The notes below the pieces were generated by a model. That model saw only the letters and a program-made list of their open reading frames with translations, was not told the origin of the DNA and made no database searches. Below, piece by piece: positions 8,254-16,387 of a DNA stretch of 64,000 nt. Within the stretch, counting starts at the first letter, position 1; every line of letters begins with the position of its first letter. The DNA comes from Vulcanimicrobiota bacterium. Its GTDB lineage: Bacteria > Pseudomonadota > Gammaproteobacteria > Xanthomonadales > Rhodanobacteraceae. The position numbers and the translations under genes were made by a program. The DNA is taken from assembly GCA_903970555.1 (NCBI GenBank), contig CAJCJD010000205.1, forward strand, positions 1 to 64,000, given 5' to 3'.

Positions 8254-8278
8254 ACCCCGGAGTTTGTACTGTCCGCAC

Positions 8279-9625
8279 TCAATGCAGCAACAGGAGTTCC
8301 TCCGCCGCGGTGGGATGGATCGCAATGGCCGCTTTCAGGTCTCGCCAATACAAACCTTTTTGCATGGCGACCGCAAAACCTTGCAGCAACTCGTCGCTGC
8401 CAGGCCCCAGCACATGGATACCGACCACTTTGCGCTCGGCACCCACGCAAACTACTTTCACTACGCTTTGATCGGCCCGCCCCGCCACCATCCACTGCAG
8501 CGGTGTGTAGCGGCCACTGTGCGCGCTCACGGCATCGCCGTAGCGGGCGCGCGCTTGTTGCTCGGTCAGGCCGGCCATAGCCAGCGGCGGCTCGGCAAAG
8601 ACCACGCTGGGAATCACGCTGTCGTCGAGCTTGGCATCGGGATGCTCGCCGATCAGCCGTTCGGCCAGCGCTCGCCCAGCTGCAACAGCCACCGGCGTCA
8701 GTGCCCGGCTATCGGTAACATCGCCCACGGCACAGATGCCTGGCACATTGGTGTTCTGGTAGGCATCAACCAGCACGTGCCCGCGCTCATCACACGCTAC
8801 GCCGACGTTTTCCAATCCAATCCCGCTGCTGTTTGGAACACGACCGATCGCCCACAGCAACGCGTCATAGACGCCATGCTCAGTGCCGTCCGCGGTTTCC
8901 AGTGCGATGGCCCCCGGTTTGCCGCGCGCCGCGCTGACCCGCGCGTTGCGCACGACTCGGATACCGTGCGCCTGCATCTGCACCGACAACGCCTCGACCA
9001 GTTCGATATCGAAGCCAGCGAGCAGGCTTTCGCGAACCAACAGATCCACCTTGCAACCCAGCGCGTTCAAGACGCACGCAAATTCCACCGCCACGTAACC
9101 ACCACCCACGACAGCAATGTGCTGTGGCGGCGACTCAAGTTCGAAGATGTCATCGGAAAGCATGCCGAGTTCGAAGCCCGGGATGTCGACGCGGCGTGGG
9201 CGCGCGCCAGTGGCAATCACGATCTGCGGCGCACTCGCGCGCAGACCTGTCTGCGTCGTGACGGTATCGGCCGTGAGCAGATGCGCCGCTTCGGTCACCA
9301 CGTGGATGCCACCCGCCTGCAGACGTGTTTCATAGCGACGACGAATACCTGCAATGTATTGATCGCGCAGCCGACGGAAGCGTGCCCAGTCCAAACGCAT
9401 GGGTGTCGTTTCGAAACCGAAATCCGCGGCGAGTCGATGCAGGTCTGCCATCTGCGCGGCAAACCACATGGCCTTCTTCGGCACGCAACCCCGATTCACG
9501 CAGGTACCGCCGAGCGCGTCCGGATCGAACAGCGCCACTCGCGCGCCCAGTCGGGCGGCGTGTTGCGCAACACTTAATCCGCCGGAGCCTGCGCCCAGGA
9601 CGATCAGATCGAAGCGTTCGCTCAT
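8279..9625 (-). CDS. gor: Glutathione-disulfide reductase
   Basis: A 448-residue FAD flavoprotein of the pyridine-nucleotide disulfide reductase class 1. It has the FAD motif GAGSGGLSVA, the redox-active disulfide in GGTCVNRGCVPKK, the NADPH-binding GGGYVAVEFA and the C-terminal active-site HPTAAEE. It reduces glutathione disulfide with NADPH in the cytoplasm. The ATG at 9625 is preferred over the GTG directly before it because GGAGAAGG then has normal spacing. The dadA-like gene lies 38 nt upstream on the same strand. Confidence 0.93.
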   Translation of the reverse strand: MSERFDLIVLGAGSGGLSVAQHAARLGARVALFDPDALGGTCVNRGCVPKKAMWFAAQMADLHRLAADFGFETTPMRLDWARFRRLRDQYIAGIRRRYETRLQAGGIHVVTEAAHLLTADTVTTQTGLRASAPQIVIATGARPRRVDIPGFELGMLSDDIFELESPPQHIAVVGGGYVAVEFACVLNALGCKVDLLVRESLLAGFDIELVEALSVQMQAHGIRVVRNARVSAARGKPGAIALETADGTEHGVYDALLWAIGRVPNSSGIGLENVGVACDERGHVLVDAYQNTNVPGICAVGDVTDSRALTPVAVAAGRALAERLIGEHPDAKLDDSVIPSVVFAEPPLAMAGLTEQQARARYGDAVSAHSGRYTPLQWMVAGRADQSVVKVVCVGAERKVVGIHVLGPGSDELLQGFAVAMQKGLYWRDLKAAIAIHPTAAEELLLLH

Positions 9626-9663
9626 CACCCTTCTCCTTCGTGCGGGCGGTGTCCAGAACGTGA

Positions 9664-10926
9664 CTACAGACCGAAGCGGGCCGGCGCGTAAGGCGCAGGA
9701 TCGAATGCGGGTGTTTTACCACTAAGTTGCGCGGCGACCAGCTCACCCGTGGCCGCCGACATGCTTACGCCCAGCATGCCGTGCCCTGTCGCCAGATGCA
9801 GGTTTGACCAGCGCGTGCTTGGGCCGATGATCGGTACTTCGTCCACGCTCATCGGCCGCCAACCCCACCATTCTTCCTGCAACTGCGGACCTTCCGGCTC
9901 GCGCAGGCCCTCGGCCGCACCGCGTCGCAGCGCGTCGAGCCGGGTGCGATTGAGCCCTTCCGCGTAGCCGGAAAACTCCATGGTGCTGCCCAGGCGAAAA
10001 CCGCTTTCCCAGGTGGTGACGCATACGGCCGCCTCGCGCAGCACCAATGCGCGGCGCGGTACGCGTGTTGGCCTGGTGTAGGTAAGCGAATAGCCTTTGC
10101 CTGGTTGCATCGGCAGACGCAAACCGAGTCGTTGGCCGAGCAATGGCGACCAGGCACCCAGCGCCATCAGCACGCGATCGCCGGTGAAATCGCCACGCGT
10201 GGTGTTCACTTGGTCGATACGGTGCTCGTTGGTTTTGAAGCCTTCGACCCTGGCACCGATTTCGATCACGCCACCGCGCTCGCGCACCAAACGAGCCAGC
10301 TCGGCCACATAGCGGTCCGGGCGCAGGCGTGCATCCTCGGGGTGAAACAGTCCGCCTTTCACGCCCGGTTTGAGCGCTGGCTCCATCGCCTCGACTTGTT
10401 CACCGCTAAGGCGCTCCACCGGGACACCGAAGCGATCGAGCAGCTCTGCATGATGGCGCTCGTCATCGGCGAGTTTTGAAGTACTTCGGTATACGTAAAG
10501 AAGCCCGTCACTTTCGACAAACTCACAGTCCAGCTGCTCGTCGCGAATCAGATCGCCAAGCAAGCGACGGGAGCGCTGCAAGATCGCCGAGCGGGCCTGG
10601 GCGGCGTGCTGAAAATCCCGCCAGTTGCAATGCCGCGCGAAACCCAGCAGCCAGCGCAAGCGCGGGCCATCGAAACGCGGGTTGAGATACAGCGGGGCAT
10701 CGGCGCGCAGCATCGAACGCAGGGCGACACCCAGCATGCCCGGCATCGCCAGTGGCGCCGCGTGACTGGGAGTGATCGTGCCGCAGTTGCCGTGCGAGCT
10801 GCCGCAGCCAGGGGTGCCCTGCTCCAGCACGCGCACGCTGGCGCCGCCTTTAAGCAGGTGCAGCGCACAAGACAGCCCAACCACACCACCACCAAGAATC
10901 AATACATCGCTGTGGGAAGCATCCAT
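9664..10926 (-). CDS. FAD-dependent D-amino-acid dehydrogenase-like oxidoreductase
   Basis: A 420-residue DAO-fold flavoprotein. The N-terminal LILGGGVVGLSCALHLLKGG is the FAD-binding Rossmann motif. GSSHGNCGTITPSHAAPLAMPG and the C-terminal GWRPMSVDEVPIIGPS and ATGHGMLGVSMS follow DadA. Such enzymes oxidatively deaminate D-amino acids and deliver electrons to the respiratory chain at the inner face of the membrane. The start at 10926 matches the DadA N-terminus. No alanine racemase or hydroxyproline genes are adjacent, so substrate is open. Confidence 0.83.
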   Translation of the reverse strand: MDASHSDVLILGGGVVGLSCALHLLKGGASVRVLEQGTPGCGSSHGNCGTITPSHAAPLAMPGMLGVALRSMLRADAPLYLNPRFDGPRLRWLLGFARHCNWRDFQHAAQARSAILQRSRRLLGDLIRDEQLDCEFVESDGLLYVYRSTSKLADDERHHAELLDRFGVPVERLSGEQVEAMEPALKPGVKGGLFHPEDARLRPDRYVAELARLVRERGGVIEIGARVEGFKTNEHRIDQVNTTRGDFTGDRVLMALGAWSPLLGQRLGLRLPMQPGKGYSLTYTRPTRVPRRALVLREAAVCVTTWESGFRLGSTMEFSGYAEGLNRTRLDALRRGAAEGLREPEGPQLQEEWWGWRPMSVDEVPIIGPSTRWSNLHLATGHGMLGVSMSAATGELVAAQLSGKTPAFDPAPYAPARFGL

Positions 10927-11016
10927 CGACCCATTGTAGCGATCCTGCCGGATTGGTACTTGCGCAGATCCGGGCAACGTCGCAGGCTGGTGCCACGCAA
11001 CCCGGACATCGCCCCC

Positions 11017-12369
11017 ATGCCGATGCGTCTATTGTTCGTGATGTGCCTGTCCTGCACGACCGTGCTACTGGCATCAGCCCGTGTGCGCGCGCAGTCTGCT
11101 GGACCTTCCACCAGCGAGTTACTAACCCGATTCGGTAGCGCGCCGAATGGCCTGGCGCGATACAACTATCTCACCTTGGTGATGCCTAAGCTCAATAGCG
11201 ACAACAAAATGCTCGCACTGCAGCTGCTTGCCACCGTGGATAGTGAGCTGGGCCTGTACAACGAAGCTGTGATGGCCTTCCCGTTCGACAACCGCATCGC
11301 GCCCGCCAAATCGATGCCATTGCCACGCTCCGATACGTGGAGCAGCGTCGATGCCGCCGACGCCATCACCGCACTTGCCGCCCAACGGCATATCGTGATG
11401 GTCAACGAAGCGCACCACGATGCGCATACTCGCGAACTGACGCTGGCTCTGCTACCGCGCCTACGCGCGCTGGGTTTTCGCTATTTTGCCGCCGAGGCAC
11501 TCAGCGAGAAGGACGTCGACCTGATGCGTCGCGGCTATGCCACGGATGCATCGGGCAGCGAATACCTGCTTGAACCACTTTACGGAGAGATCGTACGTCA
11601 GGCTATCAAGCTCGGTTACATCATCGTGCCGTATGACTCCGATTCGGCATCCAATAACGATCGTGATACCGAACAAGCAAATGCCCTTTACGCAAAAGTG
11701 TTCGCGAAAGACCCGCAAGCCAAGCTTTTCATACATGCCGGCTACTCGCACATCGACAAGGCCGTGGGCAACCTGGGCGACGATACACAGCCGATGGCGA
11801 TGCAGCTCAAACGCCTGAGCGGCTACGACCCGCTTTGTGCGGACCAGATGCAATTTCGCGACGTTGCCGTCGGCGGCCTGGACTTTGGCTTTTACGCCAA
11901 AGTCGCGTTGATGTTCCACTCACCTGTTCCCGCCGTCCTGCGCAATCACGATGCCGGCAATGTGTGGAGCTCCGATCCAAAACAGCACGATGTCACCGTC
12001 ATTCTGCCCCCTGCAGTGGACGGTGACCTTGATACCACCGGCGTGACGCCTTCCGACGGTACGCGTCGCGTCTTCGAGCTGCCCCGACCGCCTTTTGATG
12101 TCAACGAACGGCCATCCTGGCTGAGCCTTGGCGGCAAACGCATCGCCTACGGAATCAGCACAAATCTTTGTACGGGAGAAATTCCCTGTGTCGTGGAGGC
12201 CTATTACCCCGGGGAGCCAAACACCGCCATCCCGGCCGATCGCTACACCTTCGCCCGTCAACACGCGCGCAACGTGCTGTATCTCTACCCCGGGCGCTAT
12301 CGCCTGCGTGCCTGGAACGCAGCGGGGGCAACCCTTGCAGAGCAAGAGATCGACGTCCCGGGGCATTGA
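11017..12369 (+). CDS. Secreted ChaN/EreA-like (Tiki superfamily) protein
   Basis: A 450-residue protein with a signal peptide (hydrophobic residues 4-19, ending SARVRAQ). Residues about 130-260 hold the pattern IVMVNEAHHDAHTRE, FRYFAAEAL, GYIIVPYDS and FIHAGYSHI. The conserved Glu-His and later His are those of haem-binding ChaN, EreA and TraB relatives. The C-terminal 150 residues look like a separate beta-rich part. Two ATGs (11017, 11023) are possible starts. It is divergent from the dadA-like gene with a 90-bp gap. Biochemical role unknown. Confidence 0.6.
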   Translation: MPMRLLFVMCLSCTTVLLASARVRAQSAGPSTSELLTRFGSAPNGLARYNYLTLVMPKLNSDNKMLALQLLATVDSELGLYNEAVMAFPFDNRIAPAKSMPLPRSDTWSSVDAADAITALAAQRHIVMVNEAHHDAHTRELTLALLPRLRALGFRYFAAEALSEKDVDLMRRGYATDASGSEYLLEPLYGEIVRQAIKLGYIIVPYDSDSASNNDRDTEQANALYAKVFAKDPQAKLFIHAGYSHIDKAVGNLGDDTQPMAMQLKRLSGYDPLCADQMQFRDVAVGGLDFGFYAKVALMFHSPVPAVLRNHDAGNVWSSDPKQHDVTVILPPAVDGDLDTTGVTPSDGTRRVFELPRPPFDVNERPSWLSLGGKRIAYGISTNLCTGEIPCVVEAYYPGEPNTAIPADRYTFARQHARNVLYLYPGRYRLRAWNAAGATLAEQEIDVPGH

Positions 12370-12397
12370 CCATTGCGCAGAGGCTTGCATCCTCTGG

Positions 12398-12436
12398 ATT
12401 ACGCGTGTAATTTAGTTCCAAGACTACACGTGTAAT
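12398..12436 (+). promoter_or_regulatory. Two BlaI-type operators upstream of blaI
   Basis: Two related dyads stand 26 nt apart: ATTACGCGTGTAAT at 12398-12411 and CTACACGTGTAAT at 12424-12436, the latter with a perfect TACACGTGTA core. BlaI/MecI repressors bind TACA-n-TGTA dyads, and these lie 18-56 nt before the blaI start. Autoregulation of the blaI-M56 operon is therefore likely. Confidence 0.7.
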
Positions 12437-12453
12437 CCAAAAGGGTTTACCTG

Positions 12454-12840
12454 ATGCCACAGTCCCCCATCTCCATCAGCGAAGCCGAGAGCCGCGTCAT
12501 GGAGGCGCTATGGGACGAGGCGCCCCTAACGTCCGAGCAGATCGTTGCCGCTGTGCAATCCAACAGCGATTGGCACGAGAAAACCGTCCGCACCCTGCTC
12601 AACCGCCTGCTAGGCAAAGGCGCCGTTGAAGCCACCCGCGACGGACGCCGTTATCTGTACGCCCCATTGCTAACTCGCACGCAATGGCAATCGCAAGAAA
12701 GCCACAGTCTGCTCGACCGTGTTTTCGGCGGACGCGTTGCTCCATTGCTCGCGCATTTCAATCAGCACGAAAAGCTGTCCGCCAAAGACATCGCCGAATT
12801 GCGCAAGCTGATCGACGCCATCGAACGCAAGGAGCGTTGA
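12454..12840 (+). CDS. BlaI/MecI/CopY-family transcriptional repressor
   Basis: A 128-residue winged-helix repressor. The N-terminal ISEAESRVMEALWDEAPLTS and the recognition helix area WHEKTVRTLLNRLLGKGAVE are the BlaI/MecI signature; a dimerisation helix region follows. In this family the repressor is inactivated by an M56 membrane protease, which here is the next gene, 1 nt downstream. Two candidate operators lie upstream. The target genes beyond this operon cannot be named from the sequence. Confidence 0.92.
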   Translation: MPQSPISISEAESRVMEALWDEAPLTSEQIVAAVQSNSDWHEKTVRTLLNRLLGKGAVEATRDGRRYLYAPLLTRTQWQSQESHSLLDRVFGGRVAPLLAHFNQHEKLSAKDIAELRKLIDAIERKER

Positions 12841-12841
12841 T

Positions 12842-14155
12842 ATGAATGCGATGCTGTTACGCATGTTGCTGACCACGACAGTGGGGTTGGCCATAGTGTT
12901 GCTGCTACGCAAGCCGATGCGTCGCGCATTCGGCGCCGGCCCCGCATTCACGCTATGGGTGTTGCCATTGCTGTTGGCAGCCACGCCATGGCTGCCGGCA
13001 CCGTTGCCCGCATTGTCGTTGCAGCCGGTTATGGCGATGCTGCCTATGCAAACATTCGTCGATACGCACGATGCATCAGTGAACACAAACGCGTGGCTTA
13101 TCGCAGTGTGGCTGTTTGGCATCGCCTACGGCATTGCTCGTTTGGCCATCCGTTACGCAACGCTGGCACGCGCTTGTCGTACGTTGCCAGACGCGATGCG
13201 GCAGCGATTGCTCGCCGAACATCCCGCATTGAGCAAGCATCTCTTGCGCCTGCACGCAGCAGGCCCGGCAGCGATGTGGGCACCTCGGGCGCGCCTGTTG
13301 CTGCCTGAAGATTTTCTGGAGCGTTACGACGCCGATGCGCGCGACATGATGTTGCGCCATGAGTGCACGCACCTGCGCCGTGGCGACGCATGGTGGAGCC
13401 TGTTGAGCGAATGCACGCTGATCGTGCTGTGGTTTCATCCCCTTGCATGGCTCGCACTACCGCGCTTCCAGCTGGACCAGGAACTTGCTTGCGACGAAAG
13501 CGTATTGCGCGCTTCGCCACAGCATGAACTGCGCTACGCCCAAGCCTTGATGCGCAGCACCGGCGTAGATGTGCACCCGGCCATGATCCCCTGGCTGGCC
13601 GAATCACAATTGAAGGAGCGTCTCACAATGATTAGCCGTCCATCCTGCAATCCTTGGCGTCGCCGACTCGGCTATATCGCCATGGGCGCGTTGTTCGTCA
13701 GCAGTGCGGTCATCGCGCAAACCGAATCCGCGCCCCCGACCGATGCGCCACCCGGCCAGGATCTGCATTACAACGCAGCGATGCCGCCGCCGTATCCGCC
13801 TGATGCCGTGAAAAACCGCGAGCAAGGTCTGGTGTTGCTCAAGGTGCTGGTCGGCACCGACGGTACGGCGCGCAAGATCGAGATTGATAACGAAAAGACC
13901 AAAGCATCCCCTGAGCTGACCAAAGCCGCCAGCGATGCCGCCATGAAGTGGCACTACAACCCCAAGACGGAAGGCGGCAAAGCTGTCGAGGCCTGGGTCA
14001 AGGTACCCGTGCTGTTCAGCCTGTCGCCCTTACCCCCCGGGCCGCCGGGAGCACCGATGGGCCCTGGCAACATGCCACCGCCTCCACCCGCCGGCCTCCC
14101 TCTGCCTCCACCGCCACCTCCCGCACCGCCGCCCCTCACCTCTTCCAGTTCCTGA
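12842..14155 (+). CDS. BlaR1-like M56 membrane metallopeptidase fused to a TonB domain
   Basis: A 437-residue protein. The N-terminal half has several membrane segments and the M56 zinc site RHECTHLRRGD (HExxH) with the downstream ELACDESVL. A further membrane segment (LGYIAMGALFVSSAVIA, about residue 280) leads to a periplasmic TonB_C-type domain (PPYPPDAVKNREQGLVLLKV ... WHYNPKTEGGK). A proline-rich tail of about 40 residues ends in Ser. In place of the penicillin-binding sensor of BlaR1 there is a TonB-like domain, so the signal is not a beta-lactam by default. Paired with BlaI 1 nt upstream. Confidence 0.87.
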   Translation: MNAMLLRMLLTTTVGLAIVLLLRKPMRRAFGAGPAFTLWVLPLLLAATPWLPAPLPALSLQPVMAMLPMQTFVDTHDASVNTNAWLIAVWLFGIAYGIARLAIRYATLARACRTLPDAMRQRLLAEHPALSKHLLRLHAAGPAAMWAPRARLLLPEDFLERYDADARDMMLRHECTHLRRGDAWWSLLSECTLIVLWFHPLAWLALPRFQLDQELACDESVLRASPQHELRYAQALMRSTGVDVHPAMIPWLAESQLKERLTMISRPSCNPWRRRLGYIAMGALFVSSAVIAQTESAPPTDAPPGQDLHYNAAMPPPYPPDAVKNREQGLVLLKVLVGTDGTARKIEIDNEKTKASPELTKAASDAAMKWHYNPKTEGGKAVEAWVKVPVLFSLSPLPPGPPGAPMGPGNMPPPPPAGLPLPPPPPPAPPPLTSSSS

Positions 14156-14185
14156 GAACTTCCACCCAAGCTATTGATTTGCTAT

Positions 14186-14217
14186 AACCTCGGCGCACAC
14201 CACGCCGAGGTTTTTTT
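14186..14217 (+). terminator. Hairpin plus T-tract abutting the NlpC/P60 start codon
   Basis: AACCTCGGCG (14186-14195) and CGCCGAGGTT (14203-14212) form a perfect 10-bp stem with a 7-nt loop, continued by Ts to 14217. It is a textbook intrinsic terminator for the M56 gene 30 nt before. It ends on the base before the next ATG at 14218, and its 3' arm carries GAGG, the only Shine-Dalgarno-like sequence for that gene. A TATAAC at 14183-14188 overlaps the left arm and might be a -10 element. Confidence 0.7.
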
Positions 14218-14787
14218 ATGGCGCTCGCCAGCAGCAGTGATACGGACAAACACCGATCGTTCGAACATGTGCTGCGATTGGCCGCACTGGCCGGCATTCT
14301 GTTGCTATTGGCGGCCTGCGCTGGCGCGCCCCGACGCGAAGCCACTTACAAGCCCTCGCATTCGGCTCTCGCCGACGAACCGGCACGGGCGCCTGAGAAT
14401 TCCATCGGTACCGCCAACGACGTGCTATTCCGCGCCATGGCCCTGGTCGGCACGCCTTATCACTATGGCGGCAACACACCCGAGGGCGGCTTCGATTGCA
14501 GCGGCCTGGTGGACTACATCTACCGCAACGCCGCCAACATGATGCTGCCGCATAGTTCGCGCGACATGGCATCGCTCAATGGGGTCAAGGTCCGAAGCAT
14601 GGACGACCTGATGAGTGGCGACCTGGTTTTCTTCAGCATCGGCGGTGGAATCAGCCATGTCGGCGTCTACGTCGGCAAAGGCCGCTTTGTGCATGCCCCA
14701 AACAGCGGCGGCACGGTGCGATTGGATGATATCGACGGCCCCTACTGGCGCGATCACTTCGCCTACGGCAAGCGACTGCTGGACTAA
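14218..14787 (+). CDS. NlpC/P60-family cell-wall hydrolase lipoprotein
   Basis: A 189-residue lipoprotein. The hydrophobic LAALAGILLLLAACAG carries the lipobox (Cys near residue 35). The C-terminal NlpC/P60 domain (about residues 65-189) shows catalytic Cys in FDCSGLVDY, His in ISHVGVYVGKG and a third polar residue in RFVHAPNSGG. Such enzymes cut gamma-D-Glu-diaminopimelate bonds in peptidoglycan. The N-terminus before the signal (17 residues) is longer than usual; a GTG at 14269 is an alternative start but lacks a ribosome site. Expression may be controlled by the hairpin just upstream. Confidence 0.88.
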   Translation: MALASSSDTDKHRSFEHVLRLAALAGILLLLAACAGAPRREATYKPSHSALADEPARAPENSIGTANDVLFRAMALVGTPYHYGGNTPEGGFDCSGLVDYIYRNAANMMLPHSSRDMASLNGVKVRSMDDLMSGDLVFFSIGGGISHVGVYVGKGRFVHAPNSGGTVRLDDIDGPYWRDHFAYGKRLLD

Positions 14788-14831
14788 CCCCTTCGTGAAG
14801 ATTCCAAACATGCCCTCTCCACAAAATATAT

Positions 14832-14861
14832 ATTGTGCACAATTAAATTTGATGCTATCGT
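14832..14861 (+). promoter_or_regulatory. OhrR operator overlapping the ohrR promoter
   Basis: ATTGTGCACAAT (14832-14843) is a perfect palindrome in an AT-rich island. It overlaps a -35-like TTGTGC (14833-14838); 17 nt later comes TATCGT (14856-14861) as -10. OhrR proteins bind AT-rich TACAATT/AATTGTA-type dyads over their own promoter, and this fits. Transcription would start at about 14868. Confidence 0.62.
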
Positions 14862-14868
14862 GTTTTTC

Positions 14869-15321
14869 ATGAAGTCTGACATCCAACCAACCCTGCTTCT
14901 CGACGAACAGCTCTGCTTCGCCCTGTACGCCGCATCCCGGCGCATGACGGCAATCTATCGCCCGCTGCTGGAGGCGCTAGGCCTGACCTACCCGCAATAT
15001 CTGGTGATGATGGTGTTGTGGGAGCGCGATGGCCTGACCGTTCGCGAACTGGGCGAACGTCTGCAGCTGGACTCGGGCACCCTCACCCCATTGCTGAAGC
15101 GGCTGGAACAAGCAGGGCTGCTGGGCCGCCGTCGCCGCCAAAGCGACGAACGCGAAGTAGAAATCACCCTGACCGATACCGGCCATAACCTGCGCACGCG
15201 CGCAGCCGAAGTACCGCGCTGTTTGGCCGAACGGCTTTGCCTGTCCGCTGACGCCTTCGAGCATCTGCGTCACGAACTGAAATCCCTTGCGGCTCAATTG
15301 GCCGCCCCCACCGACGAGTGA
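14869..15321 (+). CDS. ohrR: Organic-hydroperoxide-sensing MarR-family repressor
   Basis: A 150-residue MarR-fold regulator. The reactive cysteine of the OhrR class is Cys16 in [15 protein letters not shown]. The winged helix follows ([39 protein letters not shown]). Oxidation of this Cys by organic peroxide releases DNA and induces ohr, the next gene, 10 nt downstream. The ATG at 14869 gives the normal OhrR N-terminus. It sits about one base after the predicted transcription start and has no Shine-Dalgarno, so the mRNA may be leaderless. The longer reading from 14833 would start inside the operator. Confidence 0.9.
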   Translation: MKSDIQPTLLLDEQLCFALYAASRRMTAIYRPLLEALGLTYPQYLVMMVLWERDGLTVRELGERLQLDSGTLTPLLKRLEQAGLLGRRRRQSDEREVEITLTDTGHNLRTRAAEVPRCLAERLCLSADAFEHLRHELKSLAAQLAAPTDE

Positions 15322-15331
15322 GACTAAACCC

Positions 15332-15763
15332 ATGAGCAACCCGACCAAGATCCTCTACACCGCCACAGCCACCGCCAAGGGCGGCCGCGAAGGCCATATC
15401 CACAGCAGCGACAATGTGCTGGACTTCGACCTGAAGTTGCCGAAAGAACTCGGCGGCCCGGGCGGCCACGGCAGCAATCCGGAGCAGCTGTTTGCAGCCG
15501 GTTATGCGGCCTGCTTCGAAGGCGCGGTGCGCTTTGTGGCACGCGAGAAGAAAGTCACGCTGAAAGAGGCATCGGTCACCGCGCACGTCGGCATCGGTCC
15601 GCGCGAACCCACCGGCTTCGGTATCGCCGTGAAACTTGAAGTGAGCCTGCCGGGCATCGATCGGGCCGTAGCGCAGGAATTGATCGATACAGCCCACAGG
15701 GACATCTGCCCGTACTCGCACGCGACGCGCGGCAATGTGGATGTGCAGATCAGCCTGGTTTAA
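15332..15763 (+). CDS. ohr: Organic hydroperoxide resistance peroxiredoxin
   Basis: A 143-residue thiol peroxidase of the OsmC/Ohr family that reduces organic and fatty-acid hydroperoxides with lipoyl-dependent electrons. The peroxidatic cysteine lies in AACFEGAV and the resolving one in DICPYSHATRGN; the N-terminal ILYTATATAKGGREG is typical. It is directly downstream of ohrR (10 nt), the standard inducible pair. A perfect palindromic terminator follows. Confidence 0.96.
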   Translation: MSNPTKILYTATATAKGGREGHIHSSDNVLDFDLKLPKELGGPGGHGSNPEQLFAAGYAACFEGAVRFVAREKKVTLKEASVTAHVGIGPREPTGFGIAVKLEVSLPGIDRAVAQELIDTAHRDICPYSHATRGNVDVQISLV

Positions 15764-15787
15764 TGGGTTAATCGGCTTTAAAACAGC

Positions 15788-15809
15788 AACGGCGCCCTAG
15801 GGCGCCGTT
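15788..15809. terminator. Perfect 22-nt palindrome terminator after ohr
   Basis: AACGGCGCCCTAGGGCGCCGTT is self-complementary over its full 22 nt, 24 nt after the ohr stop, and is followed by TAGTTTCTTTTA. It is the expected end of the ohrR-ohr transcript. Confidence 0.75.
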
Positions 15810-15822
15810 AGTTTCTTTTAGC

Positions 15823-15847
15823 CCCTCACCCTGCTTACAGGGGAGGG
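15823..15847. repeat. Short palindromic unit of the CCCTC/GAGGG type
   Basis: CCCTC-a-CCCTG pairs with CAGGG-GAGGG around a CTTA loop. A closely similar hairpin stands after deaD at 22022-22043. It lies downstream of slyD on the minus strand and may end its transcript. The recurrence suggests a dispersed REP-like unit. Confidence 0.45.
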
Positions 15848-15864
15848 AGCAAGGCATGGCGCGC

Positions 15865-16350
15865 TCAATGCGCGTCCGCACCCGGCGGATGCGCATGGCC
15901 GTGCTGCAGCTCTTCTTCCGTGGGATCGCGCACTTCTTGCACGGTCACATCGAAATTCAGTGTCTTGCCGGCCATCGGATGATTGAGGTCGACGTCGACC
16001 GTGCTCATGCCCACCTTGTGCACCGTCACCGCGCGCTGCCCGCCTTCCTTGAGCGCGAGCACCGTCACCATGCCAGGCTTAAGGCGATTGCCTTGCTGGA
16101 AATATTTCTTCGGCACGCGCTGGATCTGACCTTCCTGGCGCTCGCCATAGCCCTCGGCAGGCGGGATCTCGACCTGCAGCGTATCGCCCGCGCCGTGTTC
16201 TTCCAGCGCCTTTTCCAGCCCCGGGATCAGCTGGCCATGGCCGAGCAGAATCCACAACGGCTGCCCGCCTTCGTGCGAGCTTTCCACCTTCTCGCCGTCC
16301 ACGGTAAGCGTGTAGTGGAACGCGATGACCTTGTCCTTGCCAGCCTTCAT
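15865..16350 (-). CDS. slyD: SlyD-type FKBP peptidyl-prolyl isomerase
   Basis: A 161-residue cytoplasmic FKBP of the SlyD class, a prolyl isomerase and chaperone. The FKBP core (VIAFHYTLTVDGEKVESS, GQLIPGLEKAL) is interrupted by the insert-in-flap domain (IPPAEGYGERQ ... VDLNHPMAGKTLNFDVTVQEV). The C-terminus is short with a few histidines (HGHAHPPGADAH), where E. coli SlyD has a long His/Cys nickel tail, so metal storage is probably weaker. The start at 16350 gives the usual N-terminus with GAGA upstream. Confidence 0.93.
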   Translation of the reverse strand: MKAGKDKVIAFHYTLTVDGEKVESSHEGGQPLWILLGHGQLIPGLEKALEEHGAGDTLQVEIPPAEGYGERQEGQIQRVPKKYFQQGNRLKPGMVTVLALKEGGQRAVTVHKVGMSTVDVDLNHPMAGKTLNFDVTVQEVRDPTEEELQHGHAHPPGADAH

Positions 16351-16387
16351 TGCCTGTCTCTCGGTGAAAACTAAAACGGGGATTCTA

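Noticed and set aside
8225-9577. 450-codon plus-strand ORF opposite gor
   Set aside because: Full overlap with a clear glutathione reductase; no recognisable domain or ribosome site.
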